DNA of 44,092 nucleotides from Microcaldota archaeon. Lineage in GTDB: Archaea; Micrarchaeota; Micrarchaeia; Micrarchaeales; Micrarchaeaceae. Numbering within the stretch: the stretch's first letter is position 1; each line of letters begins with the position of its first letter. Under the pieces are notes generated by a model. It had not been told where the DNA came from. It worked only from the letters and a program-made list of their open reading frames with translations, and did no database searches. Of this stretch, positions 22,810-32,820 are shown piece after piece. The stretch lies in NCBI GenBank assembly GCA_021806095.1, contig JAJZYD010000004.1, positions 1 to 44,092 on the forward strand, given 5' to 3'. The position numbers were made by a program, and so were the translations under genes.

Positions 22810-23442
22810 ATGTTGTTCTTTAAAAGCAGTAACAATGAAAATAAAGGTTACAGTGGCAGTGAAAGCTACAAATATATTGATGAATTATTGAATAGGGATT
22901 CAAGCAAAATAAAAATTATTACACCTTTTATTGGAGATTACTACGCTAAAATGCTCAAAGAAATTGCTAAAAATAAAAAGAAGAAAGTTTATTTGATTAT
23001 AGCAGGAAACCAGAATGCCGAACAGATAAACAAAAATGCAATAAATACATTAGCTGAGAGCAAACCTTTAAGATTAAAAACTATGCTTTTAAGTGTATCT
23101 GTATTATATTTTGTATCAATTTTTTTATTAAAAAATTTTTTAACGCTTGCACTTACAGAAGTAATAATAGTATTGTATATATGTATTATTGGATCAATAA
23201 TGATTTATGCATTTATAAAGCAGCTTTCCCATCTTAAAGGCAGCAATCTGAAGCTTAAAATAGTCAAAAATAAATTTATACATGAAAAGGTGTATATAAC
23301 AGATAATATTGCAATCTCTGGAAGTGCAAATCTCACTTATTCAGGAACACATAAAAATATTGAACATATTGACATCATAAAAAATAGAGAACAAATTAAT
23401 GAACTTGAGCAACATTTTGATAAATTATGGTCTGAATATTAA
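22810..23442 (+). CDS. Phospholipase D-like domain protein with two internal TM segments
   Basis: HKD motif HEKVYITDNIAISGSANLT; central hydrophobic FVSIFLLKNFLTLALTEVIIVLYICIIGSIMIYAFI. ORF track start 22795 (TTG); ATG at 22810. Confidence 0.8.
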   Translation: MLFFKSSNNENKGYSGSESYKYIDELLNRDSSKIKIITPFIGDYYAKMLKEIAKNKKKKVYLIIAGNQNAEQINKNAINTLAESKPLRLKTMLLSVSVLYFVSIFLLKNFLTLALTEVIIVLYICIIGSIMIYAFIKQLSHLKGSNLKLKIVKNKFIHEKVYITDNIAISGSANLTYSGTHKNIEHIDIIKNREQINELEQHFDKLWSEY

Positions 23443-23467
23443 CAATACTTTCTAAAATTATTTTTGG

Positions 23468-24589
23468 ATGACAAATATGAAATATATAATTATGCTTGAT
23501 GAAAAATTTATTGATTATGGAAAATATGAATTAGAGTCTATACTTAAAAGTGAAATAATTTTTAAAAAAATATCCAATAAACTTTTTATATTTGAATCTG
23601 AAAAAGATATTTCTAAAGATTATTCTTTTATTGTAATTGAAGGACTCATAAAAGTTGTTGAACTTGGAAAATTTCCTCCAAATGCAATAGATTACACAAA
23701 AATTACAAACGCAATAGAAGGAATGATTGATAGACAACATAGTTTTAAAATTGAAGCAATTAATGCTGATTTTCATAATGAACAAAGCTCAAAAGATATT
23801 GCTGTAAAGATAGGAAGTGCATTGGAAAGCAAAGGCTATAGACCAGATTTAAAACATCCTAAATTATATTTTTATATATTCTTTACAAATCTTGGAATAT
23901 ATTTTGGTGTACTGCAATCAGATTATGCAATAAATATAGATGCATTTAGATCTACAGAAAAGAGTAAAATAAGCAGAGCTCAATTTAAATTAAAAGAAGC
24001 ACTAAAATATTTTGCAATTGAAACAGATGAAATTAAAACTGTCCTTGATATTGGTGCAGCTCCTGGAGGTTGGACGCTTGAAATGCTTACAAGAAATGCA
24101 AAAGTTATTGCAGTTGATAATGCACTTCTTAGTTATCAATTCTTTTTCCAATCTAATAAAAAATGTGTGATATTTTCAGATGAAAAAATTGATATTCATG
24201 ATAAAAATAATAATAGTAATAATGCTGAAATATTGCCACTAAGCAAAATCAATGATACATTAAATGAATCTTTTGATTTATATCATATTAAACAAAATAT
24301 AAATAATTTAGATATTAATCATATAAATAATTTAAATAAATCTATTGATCTTCTTATGATTGATATGAATATTGAACCAAAAGAAAGCGTACAGCAAGCT
24401 ATAAAATTAATAAAATTTCTTAAAGCACATGCTAAATTAATAATGACAATTAAATTATTTAACAATGAAAATATCAAAAAGTACATAAAAAATGTGAATG
24501 AAGCATTAAATAAATATTATGATATTATAAAAATTAAAAAATTGCCACACAACAGAGATGAATTAACACTTTTTGCAATATTAAAATAA
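23468..24589 (+). CDS. THUMP-like plus FtsJ-type RNA methyltransferase
   Basis: 373 aa; HNEQSSKDIAVKIGSALESKGYRPDLKHPKLYFYIFFTNLGIYFGV (THUMP-like), TVLDIGAAPGGWTLEMLTRNAKVIAVD (SAM motif I), later LLMIDMNIEPKES and LIMTIKLF. Confidence 0.83.
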   Translation: MTNMKYIIMLDEKFIDYGKYELESILKSEIIFKKISNKLFIFESEKDISKDYSFIVIEGLIKVVELGKFPPNAIDYTKITNAIEGMIDRQHSFKIEAINADFHNEQSSKDIAVKIGSALESKGYRPDLKHPKLYFYIFFTNLGIYFGVLQSDYAINIDAFRSTEKSKISRAQFKLKEALKYFAIETDEIKTVLDIGAAPGGWTLEMLTRNAKVIAVDNALLSYQFFFQSNKKCVIFSDEKIDIHDKNNNSNNAEILPLSKINDTLNESFDLYHIKQNINNLDINHINNLNKSIDLLMIDMNIEPKESVQQAIKLIKFLKAHAKLIMTIKLFNNENIKKYIKNVNEALNKYYDIIKIKKLPHNRDELTLFAILK

Positions 24590-24599
24590 AGATGATTTT

Positions 24600-25217
24600 A
24601 TGAAAAATACAGAAAAATTTGATGAATTGTATAGAGATGTGGAACACATAACTTTATATTTAGAAAAAAAACAGGAAACACTTGATAAAATAATACAAAT
24701 CACAAGAAATATTATAAGAGATTCTGGTCATACAATAACATTAATACATAATGATGAAATTTTTAAAGCTGAAGAGCTTATTAAAAAGATTAATGAAGAA
24801 GTGAATGCACTTAAAAATATAGATAATGAATTTAAGTACAACACAATACAAGCATATCAGGAATATGTTGAAGCTTTATCTTTTCTGAGTATAATTAAAA
24901 CAAATAAATTACCAATGATGAAAGATTTAAATGTAAGTGATGAAGCCTATTTATTGGGTATTATGGATGTTGTTGGAGAATTAAAGCGTAAAATTATAGA
25001 ATTGCTAAGAACAGAAAAAGTAGGGGAAGCAAAAGAGATGCTCTCAATAATGGAGGCTATTTATGATTCAACGCGAAAATTAAAGTTTGCTGAATCAGTA
25101 TTGCAGGGATTTAGAAAGAAGCAAGATGTTGCAAGAATTCAAATAGAAAGTGCATCAAGTCAGTTGCTCTTCTTTGAAAACACAAAATTTATTGATGTTG
25201 ATAATACTGAACATTAA
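24600..25217 (+). CDS. Translin-family protein
   Basis: 205 aa all-helical; YLLGIMDVVGELKRKIIELLRTEKVGEAKEMLSIMEAIYDSTRKLKF matches the translin C-terminal signature. Confidence 0.75.
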   Translation: MKNTEKFDELYRDVEHITLYLEKKQETLDKIIQITRNIIRDSGHTITLIHNDEIFKAEELIKKINEEVNALKNIDNEFKYNTIQAYQEYVEALSFLSIIKTNKLPMMKDLNVSDEAYLLGIMDVVGELKRKIIELLRTEKVGEAKEMLSIMEAIYDSTRKLKFAESVLQGFRKKQDVARIQIESASSQLLFFENTKFIDVDNTEH

Positions 25218-25283
25218 TTTATTTTATTTTTTATCTTAAAAATATAATAAAAAATATTTTAATAATTTAAATAATTTACAATT

Positions 25284-25424
25284 TGGGGTTGCCGGGATTT
25301 GAACCCGGATCAATAGGTAACTTCATATTTTGATTAAAATTCCAGATTCTCATCATCGCTTATAGCTCAATTCTTAATATAAATATCTGGAGCCTATTGC
25401 GCTGCCATGTTACGCTACAACCCC
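25284..25424 (-). tRNA. tRNA-Trp (CCA) with 68-nt intron
   Basis: Minus strand GGGGTTG..CAACCCC acceptor, ATAGG/CCTAT anticodon stem, CTCCAG|intron|A; intron about 25319-25386; T-arm CCGGGTTCAAATCCCGG. Confidence 0.93.
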
Positions 25425-25731
25425 ATAAAAGTTATCATTATAATTTTTATTTTATATATATTAGTAGCTTCATTACACTAAAACATCTTTAAATTGCTAA
25501 AGCATATTGAATTTCTGCTATGCAGGTTAGATAAATAAAATTTACTGCTCACATTATTAGATTATTTAAATAAATTTATATAAGTTTACATTTTAATTAT
25601 TTTTATAATATTTAGAAATATCCAATATTTTTTTATTTTTGTATATTCTTTTAAATTTATATATTTCTTAAATTATAAAATTATAATTTTAATAATTAAT
25701 TATTAATTTTTATTAAATAAATAATGATTAT

Positions 25732-26313
25732 ATGTTTTCTTTTTTGATTGAACCTTATAATATAGGAATTAATATTTGGGCATTTAGTGTTGTAAAATCA
25801 ATAGCAAGCCCAATACTTAATACTATAATGGCTTACTTAGCAATTAGCTTTTTTGTTGTTATACCTTTTATTGTTATTTTCATGTTATTAAAAAAAGATA
25901 AAAAAGTTTATGCTTTAGTAGCTTTTGGGATTATTGTTTTTATTATTAGCGAAATAATAAAATATATAATAAGAGAGCCAAGGCCCTGCAATGTTTCAGA
26001 ATTATCATGGATAAATAATGTGGGATGTGAAAGCAGTTTCTCATTTCCAAGTAATCATGCAAGTGTATTAACTGGAATTATACCTTTTTTAAATAAGTAT
26101 AGGATATTACAAATATTATATATAATTTGGTTGTTACTTGTATTATTTGGAAGAGTGTATTTAGGTGTACATTATTTAACAGATGTTATAGCAGGGATAA
26201 TATTAAGTATTATTGTTAGTGCTGTCATTTATAATTATAAAGATTCATTTTATTTACTGTCAAAAAAAGTAAGATTAAATATAACAGATTTGGAGCTAAA
26301 GAATAATAAATAA
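25732..26313 (+). CDS. PAP2-family membrane phosphatase
   Basis: 193 aa; KYIIREPRP, SFPSNHAS, RVYLGVHYLTDVIAG: the three PAP2 phosphatase motifs. Confidence 0.93.
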   Translation: MFSFLIEPYNIGINIWAFSVVKSIASPILNTIMAYLAISFFVVIPFIVIFMLLKKDKKVYALVAFGIIVFIISEIIKYIIREPRPCNVSELSWINNVGCESSFSFPSNHASVLTGIIPFLNKYRILQILYIIWLLLVLFGRVYLGVHYLTDVIAGIILSIIVSAVIYNYKDSFYLLSKKVRLNITDLELKNNK

Positions 26314-26380
26314 TATAATAAACATATAATAAACAACAGATAAAAATTTAATTAAAGAAATTAAAAAATAAGTGCTAGAT

Positions 26381-27082
26381 ATGGTTGAGATTAGTGTTAT
26401 AATACCGACGTATAATGAAGAAAAATACATTGAGAATACATTAAAGGCATTTAAGAACCAAACATTTAAAGATTTTGAATTAATTGTTGCTGATTATAAG
26501 AGCAAAGACAAAACAATAGAAATAGCAAAAAAATATGCAAAAGTTGTTACAACAAATATTAAAGGAATATCTGCAGGAAGAAATGTGGGCGCAAGTAAAG
26601 CAAATGGCAGAATCTTTGTTTTTATAGATGCAGATACCGTGCCTTCTCCAAATACTCTTGAAGCTTATCATGATGCATTCAAAAATAAAAAAATTATTAT
26701 GGCAACATGTCCAATAGCACCTCTTGGAGATAATAAAATTTTTACTAAAATGGGCTATTTTCTTGTTTCTGTTGTTTTTGTAAAACTTTTAATACATACG
26801 CCATTTACATTTATGATAGGTTCAAATTTTGTCATAAGAAAAGATGCATTTAATAAATTAAATGGCTTTGATCCTAAAGTAAAGACTTGTGAAGATTTGG
26901 ACCTTGCAAAAAGAGCGCGTAAAATAGGCAAAGCAAAATTTGTAAATAATACTAAAGTTTATTCACATACTAGAAGAGTTGAAAAATGGGGAATGTTGCA
27001 TTATGCAATTTATCATACAAATAATTATTTTAGATATTACTTGCATAGAAAGATTAAAGAGGATTATGAAAATATAAGATGA
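26381..27082 (+). CDS. Family 2 glycosyltransferase
   Basis: ORF track start 26372 (GTG); ATG 26381. MVEISVIIPTYNEEKYIENTLKAFKNQTFKDFELIVAD; FIDADTVPSPNTL; KTCEDLDLAKRARKIGK; C-terminal hydrophobic/basic region. Confidence 0.92.
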   Translation: MVEISVIIPTYNEEKYIENTLKAFKNQTFKDFELIVADYKSKDKTIEIAKKYAKVVTTNIKGISAGRNVGASKANGRIFVFIDADTVPSPNTLEAYHDAFKNKKIIMATCPIAPLGDNKIFTKMGYFLVSVVFVKLLIHTPFTFMIGSNFVIRKDAFNKLNGFDPKVKTCEDLDLAKRARKIGKAKFVNNTKVYSHTRRVEKWGMLHYAIYHTNNYFRYYLHRKIKEDYENIR

Positions 27083-27122
27083 TAATAATAATAATGATAA
27101 AATAATAATAATAATAATAAAT
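27081..27122. repeat. (TAA)n-type trinucleotide microsatellite
   Basis: gataataataataataatgataaaataataataataataataaa between GT2 and YbhN-like genes. Confidence 0.85.
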
Positions 27123-27147
27123 TACTAAATTATATAATAATTAACTT

Positions 27148-28263
27148 TTGATGTATATTATGCAGTCAAAACAAAAACAACAGAATATATGGAAGCAGTT
27201 ATTCAGCATAAAGAAAGTTAATTCTGAAGATTATTTAAAACTTATCCATAAAATAGGATTTTTTTCCGCAATTGGTTTCTTTGGAACTTTTATTGTATTT
27301 TTAATTATATTATTGATAGGTGGAGCAAAAAATATAATTGGAATAATGCTTAAAGCAAATCCCTTTATTTATATACTGGCTTTTGTATGTGTTTTAATAG
27401 GTTATATTCTTAGATTTGGAAAGTGGGATTATTATATGAAGACATTGAATCTTCACGTACCTATTAAGAAAAGTTTAAGTGTTTATTTATCTGTTTATTC
27501 CATGAATATAACACCTGGTAAAATTGGTAGAATTGTTGCTGCATATACATTAAAAAAAATAACAAAAATAAAATTTATGAATATTGCGCCATTAGTTACA
27601 ATGGATATATTTACCGATTCTTTAGGAATGGCAATATTTGCACTTGCAATTGCTTTATATGTTGGTAAATTTGTAATATATGTTGTTTTGGCGGATATTC
27701 TGCTACTTGCGCCTTTTATATTTTTATTAGATGACTGGTTTTTTGTTATACTTAAAAAAAGATTCAAAAATATCAAAAATAAGTTAACTGCTTTATTCTT
27801 TATATATGGAGATGAGTATTATTCTTCGCAAAGTGTGTTAAACAAACCAAAAGTATATTTAACTTCTATAATATTTTCTGTTCCTTCGGCATTTTTAAAT
27901 GCTTTTGCATTATTTTTGGTAATAAATTCTCTTGGTTTAACAGCACCACTCGCAAATACACTTTTCACATTCTCATCATCGCAACTTTACGGGATGGTAT
28001 CTGCAGTACCTGGCAACATGGGAGTCACTGATGGATTTTTAATTTCCACAATGGGCTCTCTGCTACACTTTAATTATGTAACAAGTTCTGCCATAACACT
28101 AATGACAAGATTTGCAACTCTATGGTTTGGAGTAGTATTAGGTTGGATATTTTTATTTTACACATTCAAATATTGGAAAATTAAAAGAAAAACATTTTTT
28201 AAGAAGCATAAACATAATAAAAATATTAGTAAAAAAAATTATAATAGAAAAAACATTAATTAA
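27148..28263 (+). CDS. Lysylphosphatidylglycerol synthase TM / YbhN-like membrane protein
   Basis: 371 aa; multiple TM; YSMNITPGKIGRIVAAYTLKK and VSAVPGNMGVTDGFL typical of the UPF0104/LPG_synthase_TM family. Start could be the in-frame ATG at 27151 or 27160. Confidence 0.87.
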   Translation: MMYIMQSKQKQQNIWKQLFSIKKVNSEDYLKLIHKIGFFSAIGFFGTFIVFLIILLIGGAKNIIGIMLKANPFIYILAFVCVLIGYILRFGKWDYYMKTLNLHVPIKKSLSVYLSVYSMNITPGKIGRIVAAYTLKKITKIKFMNIAPLVTMDIFTDSLGMAIFALAIALYVGKFVIYVVLADILLLAPFIFLLDDWFFVILKKRFKNIKNKLTALFFIYGDEYYSSQSVLNKPKVYLTSIIFSVPSAFLNAFALFLVINSLGLTAPLANTLFTFSSSQLYGMVSAVPGNMGVTDGFLISTMGSLLHFNYVTSSAITLMTRFATLWFGVVLGWIFLFYTFKYWKIKRKTFFKKHKHNKNISKKNYNRKNIN

Positions 28264-28459
28264 TTATATTTATAAAAATAAAGCAAAAGAAAAATATTTA
28301 GAATTATAAAAATAATATAATGTACTGAAAAGCTATAGTAAAAATAAAGTTAATTATGTAATAGTATATGAATACCAACATTTTTATTGAAGGAAAAAAT
28401 TCCAAATAAACAGCTAACATAAAGGTTTTATTTACAAGCTTAAAAAATTAGGGGATTAT

Positions 28460-29782
28460 TTGAATAGTAATTATAATGTGGTTGTCGTTGGTGGAGGTCC
28501 GGCAGGAATAGGTGCGGCGTTTTCTGCAGCAAAGTTAGGATTATCAACTGCAATAATAGAAAGGCATAATATGCTGGGAGGAAACTGGACAGCGGGATAT
28601 GTTTTGTCAATTCTTGGAATTTATACATATTCAGGTAAAACAAAAATTGTTGGTGGAATTGCTGATGATGTTATTGAGCAGTTGAAGAAAAATAAGGGCA
28701 CAAACGGCAAGGTTGGAAACTTTATACCTTTTAGGCCAGATGAAATGAAGCTTACTCTTAATGAAATAACAGAAAAATTGAATATTAAAAGTTATTATAG
28801 CGCATTAGTAAATAGTGTAGATATAGAAGATAATGTTATTAAGAGCATTGAATTTATAGGTAAAAATGGAGCAAATAAAATAAATGGTGATGTATTTATA
28901 GATGCAAGCGGTGATGCAGATCTTGCTTATATTTCACATACTGGAGTTATGATAGGAAATGGCAGGGAGAAAATTCATCAAGAGGCAACTTTGCCATTTA
29001 GAATTGCAAATATTGATGAAAGTAAAGTAATAAAGCATGCAAATGAGTATCCTGATGAGATTACAATAACTTTTGATGATCAGGGCAAACTTTCTAGAAT
29101 TAGAATTTTGCAAAAGCTTGCTGTTAAAGCAATCAAGGAGAAGAATTTATATCTGCCGCATTCAAATAATGAATTCTTATTCAATACATGCAAGCAGGGA
29201 GAATTTGTCTGCAATGCAACACATGTTAATGTTACCAATTTTGCAGATAGTAAAATAATAGCAGAGGAAATAGAAAATGCGAGGAAGCAGGTTTTATCTT
29301 CTCTTAATTTTTTGATTAAAAATATTGAAGGATTTGAAAATGCTTATTTAATAGACTCTGCGCCATATATAGGTCTGAGAGAAACAAGGCGTGCAATTGG
29401 CGAGTATATATTAAAGAAAGAAGAGGTATTAAACAATGCAAGATTTGATGATAAAATAGCAAGATGCGGTCATCCTATAGAAATTCACGATTCTAAAAAA
29501 GGTGTTTATTATATACATTCTAATAAAGGCGATGATTCTTATTATGAAATTCCGTATCGCGCTATTGTAATAAAAGATATTAAAAATGCATTTGTGATAG
29601 GGCGTTGCTTGAGTGCTGAATTTGAAGCACAGGCAAGTGCAAGAGTGAGCGGCACCGCAATGGCAATGGGTCAAGCGGCAGCAACAGCAGCATATTTAAT
29701 GATAAAACAGAATAAATCTGCATTGGAAATAAATATAAATGAACTCCAAAAGCTACTTAAGAAAAACGGTGCAATTCTTTAA
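28460..29782 (+). CDS. FAD-dependent oxidoreductase (FAD_oxidored family)
   Basis: 440 aa, TTG start; VVVVGGGPAGIGAAFSAAKLGLSTAIIERHNMLGGNWTAGYV; DVFIDASGDADLAY; FVIGRCLSAEFEAQASARVSGTAMAMGQAAATAA. Confidence 0.9.
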   Translation: MNSNYNVVVVGGGPAGIGAAFSAAKLGLSTAIIERHNMLGGNWTAGYVLSILGIYTYSGKTKIVGGIADDVIEQLKKNKGTNGKVGNFIPFRPDEMKLTLNEITEKLNIKSYYSALVNSVDIEDNVIKSIEFIGKNGANKINGDVFIDASGDADLAYISHTGVMIGNGREKIHQEATLPFRIANIDESKVIKHANEYPDEITITFDDQGKLSRIRILQKLAVKAIKEKNLYLPHSNNEFLFNTCKQGEFVCNATHVNVTNFADSKIIAEEIENARKQVLSSLNFLIKNIEGFENAYLIDSAPYIGLRETRRAIGEYILKKEEVLNNARFDDKIARCGHPIEIHDSKKGVYYIHSNKGDDSYYEIPYRAIVIKDIKNAFVIGRCLSAEFEAQASARVSGTAMAMGQAAATAAYLMIKQNKSALEININELQKLLKKNGAIL

Positions 29783-29841
29783 AATAAGAAAAAAAGAATA
29801 AAAGAAAAAGAAAAAAATAAAAAAAGTAATAAAAAAATATG

Positions 29842-31032
29842 TTACTTTTTCTTATCAACTTTAAGTTCTGGTGCTATAACCAATGCAATGAATTCTATAA
29901 TCAGCACAGCTATTACTCCTATGTATATTGTTGTCATACTTGCAAAGTAACCACCTAATACTACAGGTATTATAGCTACACCGAGATTTGTTATAACACT
30001 ATACATTGATGTTGCAAATCCCGCTTGCGCTGGATCAGATACATAGTTTGTTGTTGATGTCATAGCCATTGACCAGAATGCATTGCCAAAGAATCCAAAG
30101 AAGAAATAACCAAGTGCTATCAATAAAATATCTGCTGTATATGCCAATCCTGTCATCATTATGACTGCGCTCAAGAACATAAGAAATGCTGTTGTTATTA
30201 TACCAACTCTAAATAGCTTGTACTTCTCAAATAATGGTGGTAGTATTATTGCACCAAATGCTGAACCTAAGAACGCTAACCCGCCAAGCATTCCCCCATA
30301 AGCGAGAGCTGAGCTCAATGATATATGCAGATGCAAGACTGTTGATGCAATGCCACCAGCCAATACAGATATTGATGCTATTGCAAGTCCTATATACCAA
30401 TTTTTAAGCATTCCCCATTTGAATGTTCCTTTCAATGATTTACCTTTATAATTTATTGGATAGTCTTTAATACCAAATGCAATCCACAATCCAGCAATTA
30501 TAGCTAATATTACTGTTGTCCACATTGTACCGTTAAGTCCAAATGCGCTGAATAATCCAGGCCCAAAGAACGCACCGAATGCCATCCCTAAAAATAATAT
30601 TCCGACACTTACTCCTATAATTGTATGCGATCTCTCTTTTGATATTGATTCAGAAACAGTACCGACTGGCGCCATTGCAAGCGGATAGGCAATTGCAGCT
30701 ACGAGCGCCATTATAAAGAATGACGTATAATCTGGCGCGAGCGCCCGCCCTATCAAACCAACTACAGAAAGCAATGCAGCCCAATAAAGTGCACTTTTTA
30801 CTGTGAATTTTGCAGCAATATATCCTGCCAGCAATCCAAGCACAACCATTGTGTATCCATATAGAGAAATTATTAGCAATATTGCACTAAGCCCAACGCC
30901 AAATAGTGATATGAGTGCGGGTATAATTGGCGCAAGAATAAACCACGCAAATCCTATTGTAAAAAGAAGAAACCAATATGGCAATAAATTAGCCAAACCT
31001 AACTTTTTATCATGTTTTATATTTTTTTCCAT
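29842..31032 (-). CDS. MFS-type transporter
   Basis: 396 aa with ~12 hydrophobic segments; internal repeat architecture. Confidence 0.85.
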   Translation of the reverse strand: MEKNIKHDKKLGLANLLPYWFLLFTIGFAWFILAPIIPALISLFGVGLSAILLIISLYGYTMVVLGLLAGYIAAKFTVKSALYWAALLSVVGLIGRALAPDYTSFFIMALVAAIAYPLAMAPVGTVSESISKERSHTIIGVSVGILFLGMAFGAFFGPGLFSAFGLNGTMWTTVILAIIAGLWIAFGIKDYPINYKGKSLKGTFKWGMLKNWYIGLAIASISVLAGGIASTVLHLHISLSSALAYGGMLGGLAFLGSAFGAIILPPLFEKYKLFRVGIITTAFLMFLSAVIMMTGLAYTADILLIALGYFFFGFFGNAFWSMAMTSTTNYVSDPAQAGFATSMYSVITNLGVAIIPVVLGGYFASMTTIYIGVIAVLIIEFIALVIAPELKVDKKK

Positions 31033-31251
31033 ATAATTTACCTTTTTTGTTTTTTTTTAAATTAAATATTATTAATTTTATTTAATTATAATAAGCCATC
31101 AATAGAAAACTTTAAAGAACTTACTATGATATTTGATAAAATAATAATATTGGTAAAAAAAAGCTTTTATGTTCTAAATAAGATTTTAAATATAAAATAG
31201 ATGAAAGTAAGATATAAATATTTCAATTTTTATATTTGTGCAGTTGATAGC

Positions 31252-32802
31252 ATGCTTAATAAATGCAAACAATATGAAAAATACCAAGATAGGGATGTTT
31301 TACGAGAATCTTGCGGTGTATTTGGTATAATATCGACAACTAATGATATTGTGGACTATATATACAATGGTATATTTTCATTACAGCATAGAGGCCAAGA
31401 TGGCGCAGGAATTGCTACAATACTTAGAAATGAAAATTTAGATGGAGATGCTAAAATTAACATAAAGAAAGGTGCTGATTTTGTTTCGAGAGTTTTTGAA
31501 AATTTTGATTTTTCATTACTTAGAGGAAATTTAGGAGTTGGAAGTGTTAGATATCCTACAGTTGGTCAATCAAGGGATGAAGATGCACAACCTTTCTATG
31601 TAGAAAATATTAGAGAAGGACTTGCAATTGCACATAATGGAAATCTTGTTAACTACAAACAATTAAGAGAAGAGCTAGTTAAAGAGGGATTTAATTTTAT
31701 ATCAGATGGAGATGCAGAAATAATACTACATGCAGTTTCTAGAGAACTTAAAAAGAATGATAATATTTTTGAAGCGATAAAACAGACAATGAGAAAAATT
31801 GAGGGCGCTTATTCTGATGTAATTGCTACAGGAAGGGGTGAACTCATTGCGTTTAGAGATCCTCATGCAATTAGACCTTTAGTTTGGGCGATTGAAAGAA
31901 ATCCTATCACTAATAATGAAATTACATCAATTATAGTTGCATCGGAAAGCGTTGCGTTTGATATAAATAATAAATCAAATTCCATAGAATTTATGGGGGA
32001 ATTAATGCCAGGAGAATTACTTCTTGTAAAAAATGAAAATAATAAAATAAATATAAATAAAAAAGTTATATTGAATCCTGCAGACACACAGAAAAAACAT
32101 TGTATGTTTGAATATGTTTATTTTTCAAGGCCCGACTCTAAAGTTGATAAGAATAAATATGTATATGATATTAGGGTAAAATTAGGTGAAGAGCTTGCTA
32201 AGATTATGCCAATAGATGCTGATATTATTATTCCTGTTCCTGATACAGCAAGGCCAGCAGCTGATGGATATTCAAAAATATCAAACATACCTGTAAAAGA
32301 AGGATTAATAAAAAATCGTTATATTCCAAGGACTTTTATAATGCCTTCGCAAGATAAAAGAGAGGATGGCGTAAGATTGAAGTTTAATACAATAAATTCA
32401 GTAATAAAAAATAAAAAAATAATATTAATAGATGACAGTATTGTTAGAGGTACAACATTGAAGAAAATAATTAATCTGCTTAAGCAAAATGGTGCAAAAG
32501 AAGTTCATGTCAGAATAACAGCACCTCCAATAATTGCGCCTTGTTTTTATGGTATAGATATGGCAAATCACAAACAACTTATTGCTTATAAATATAATCA
32601 AGATATTGAGAAAATAAGGAAAGAAATTGGAGCAGATTCACTTGCTTATCAAACTATAGATCAATTAATCAAATCAATAAATTTACCTAAAAGTGATCTA
32701 TGTTTGGCATGCTTGAACAATGAGTATCCAACAAAAGAAGCACAGAGAATTGCAAATGAAATGAAAAAGGTTAATAACAATAAAGAAAGGTATTATGAAT
32801 AA
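31252..32802 (+). CDS. purF: Amidophosphoribosyltransferase
   Basis: ORF track start 31201; internal Met at 31252. ESCGVFGI catalytic Cys after short propeptide; SLQHRGQDGAGIA; IILIDDSIVRGTTLKKII. Confidence 0.95.
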   Translation: MLNKCKQYEKYQDRDVLRESCGVFGIISTTNDIVDYIYNGIFSLQHRGQDGAGIATILRNENLDGDAKINIKKGADFVSRVFENFDFSLLRGNLGVGSVRYPTVGQSRDEDAQPFYVENIREGLAIAHNGNLVNYKQLREELVKEGFNFISDGDAEIILHAVSRELKKNDNIFEAIKQTMRKIEGAYSDVIATGRGELIAFRDPHAIRPLVWAIERNPITNNEITSIIVASESVAFDINNKSNSIEFMGELMPGELLLVKNENNKININKKVILNPADTQKKHCMFEYVYFSRPDSKVDKNKYVYDIRVKLGEELAKIMPIDADIIIPVPDTARPAADGYSKISNIPVKEGLIKNRYIPRTFIMPSQDKREDGVRLKFNTINSVIKNKKIILIDDSIVRGTTLKKIINLLKQNGAKEVHVRITAPPIIAPCFYGIDMANHKQLIAYKYNQDIEKIRKEIGADSLAYQTIDQLIKSINLPKSDLCLACLNNEYPTKEAQRIANEMKKVNNNKERYYE

Positions 32803-32820
32803 ATAAAAAAATATAAATAA

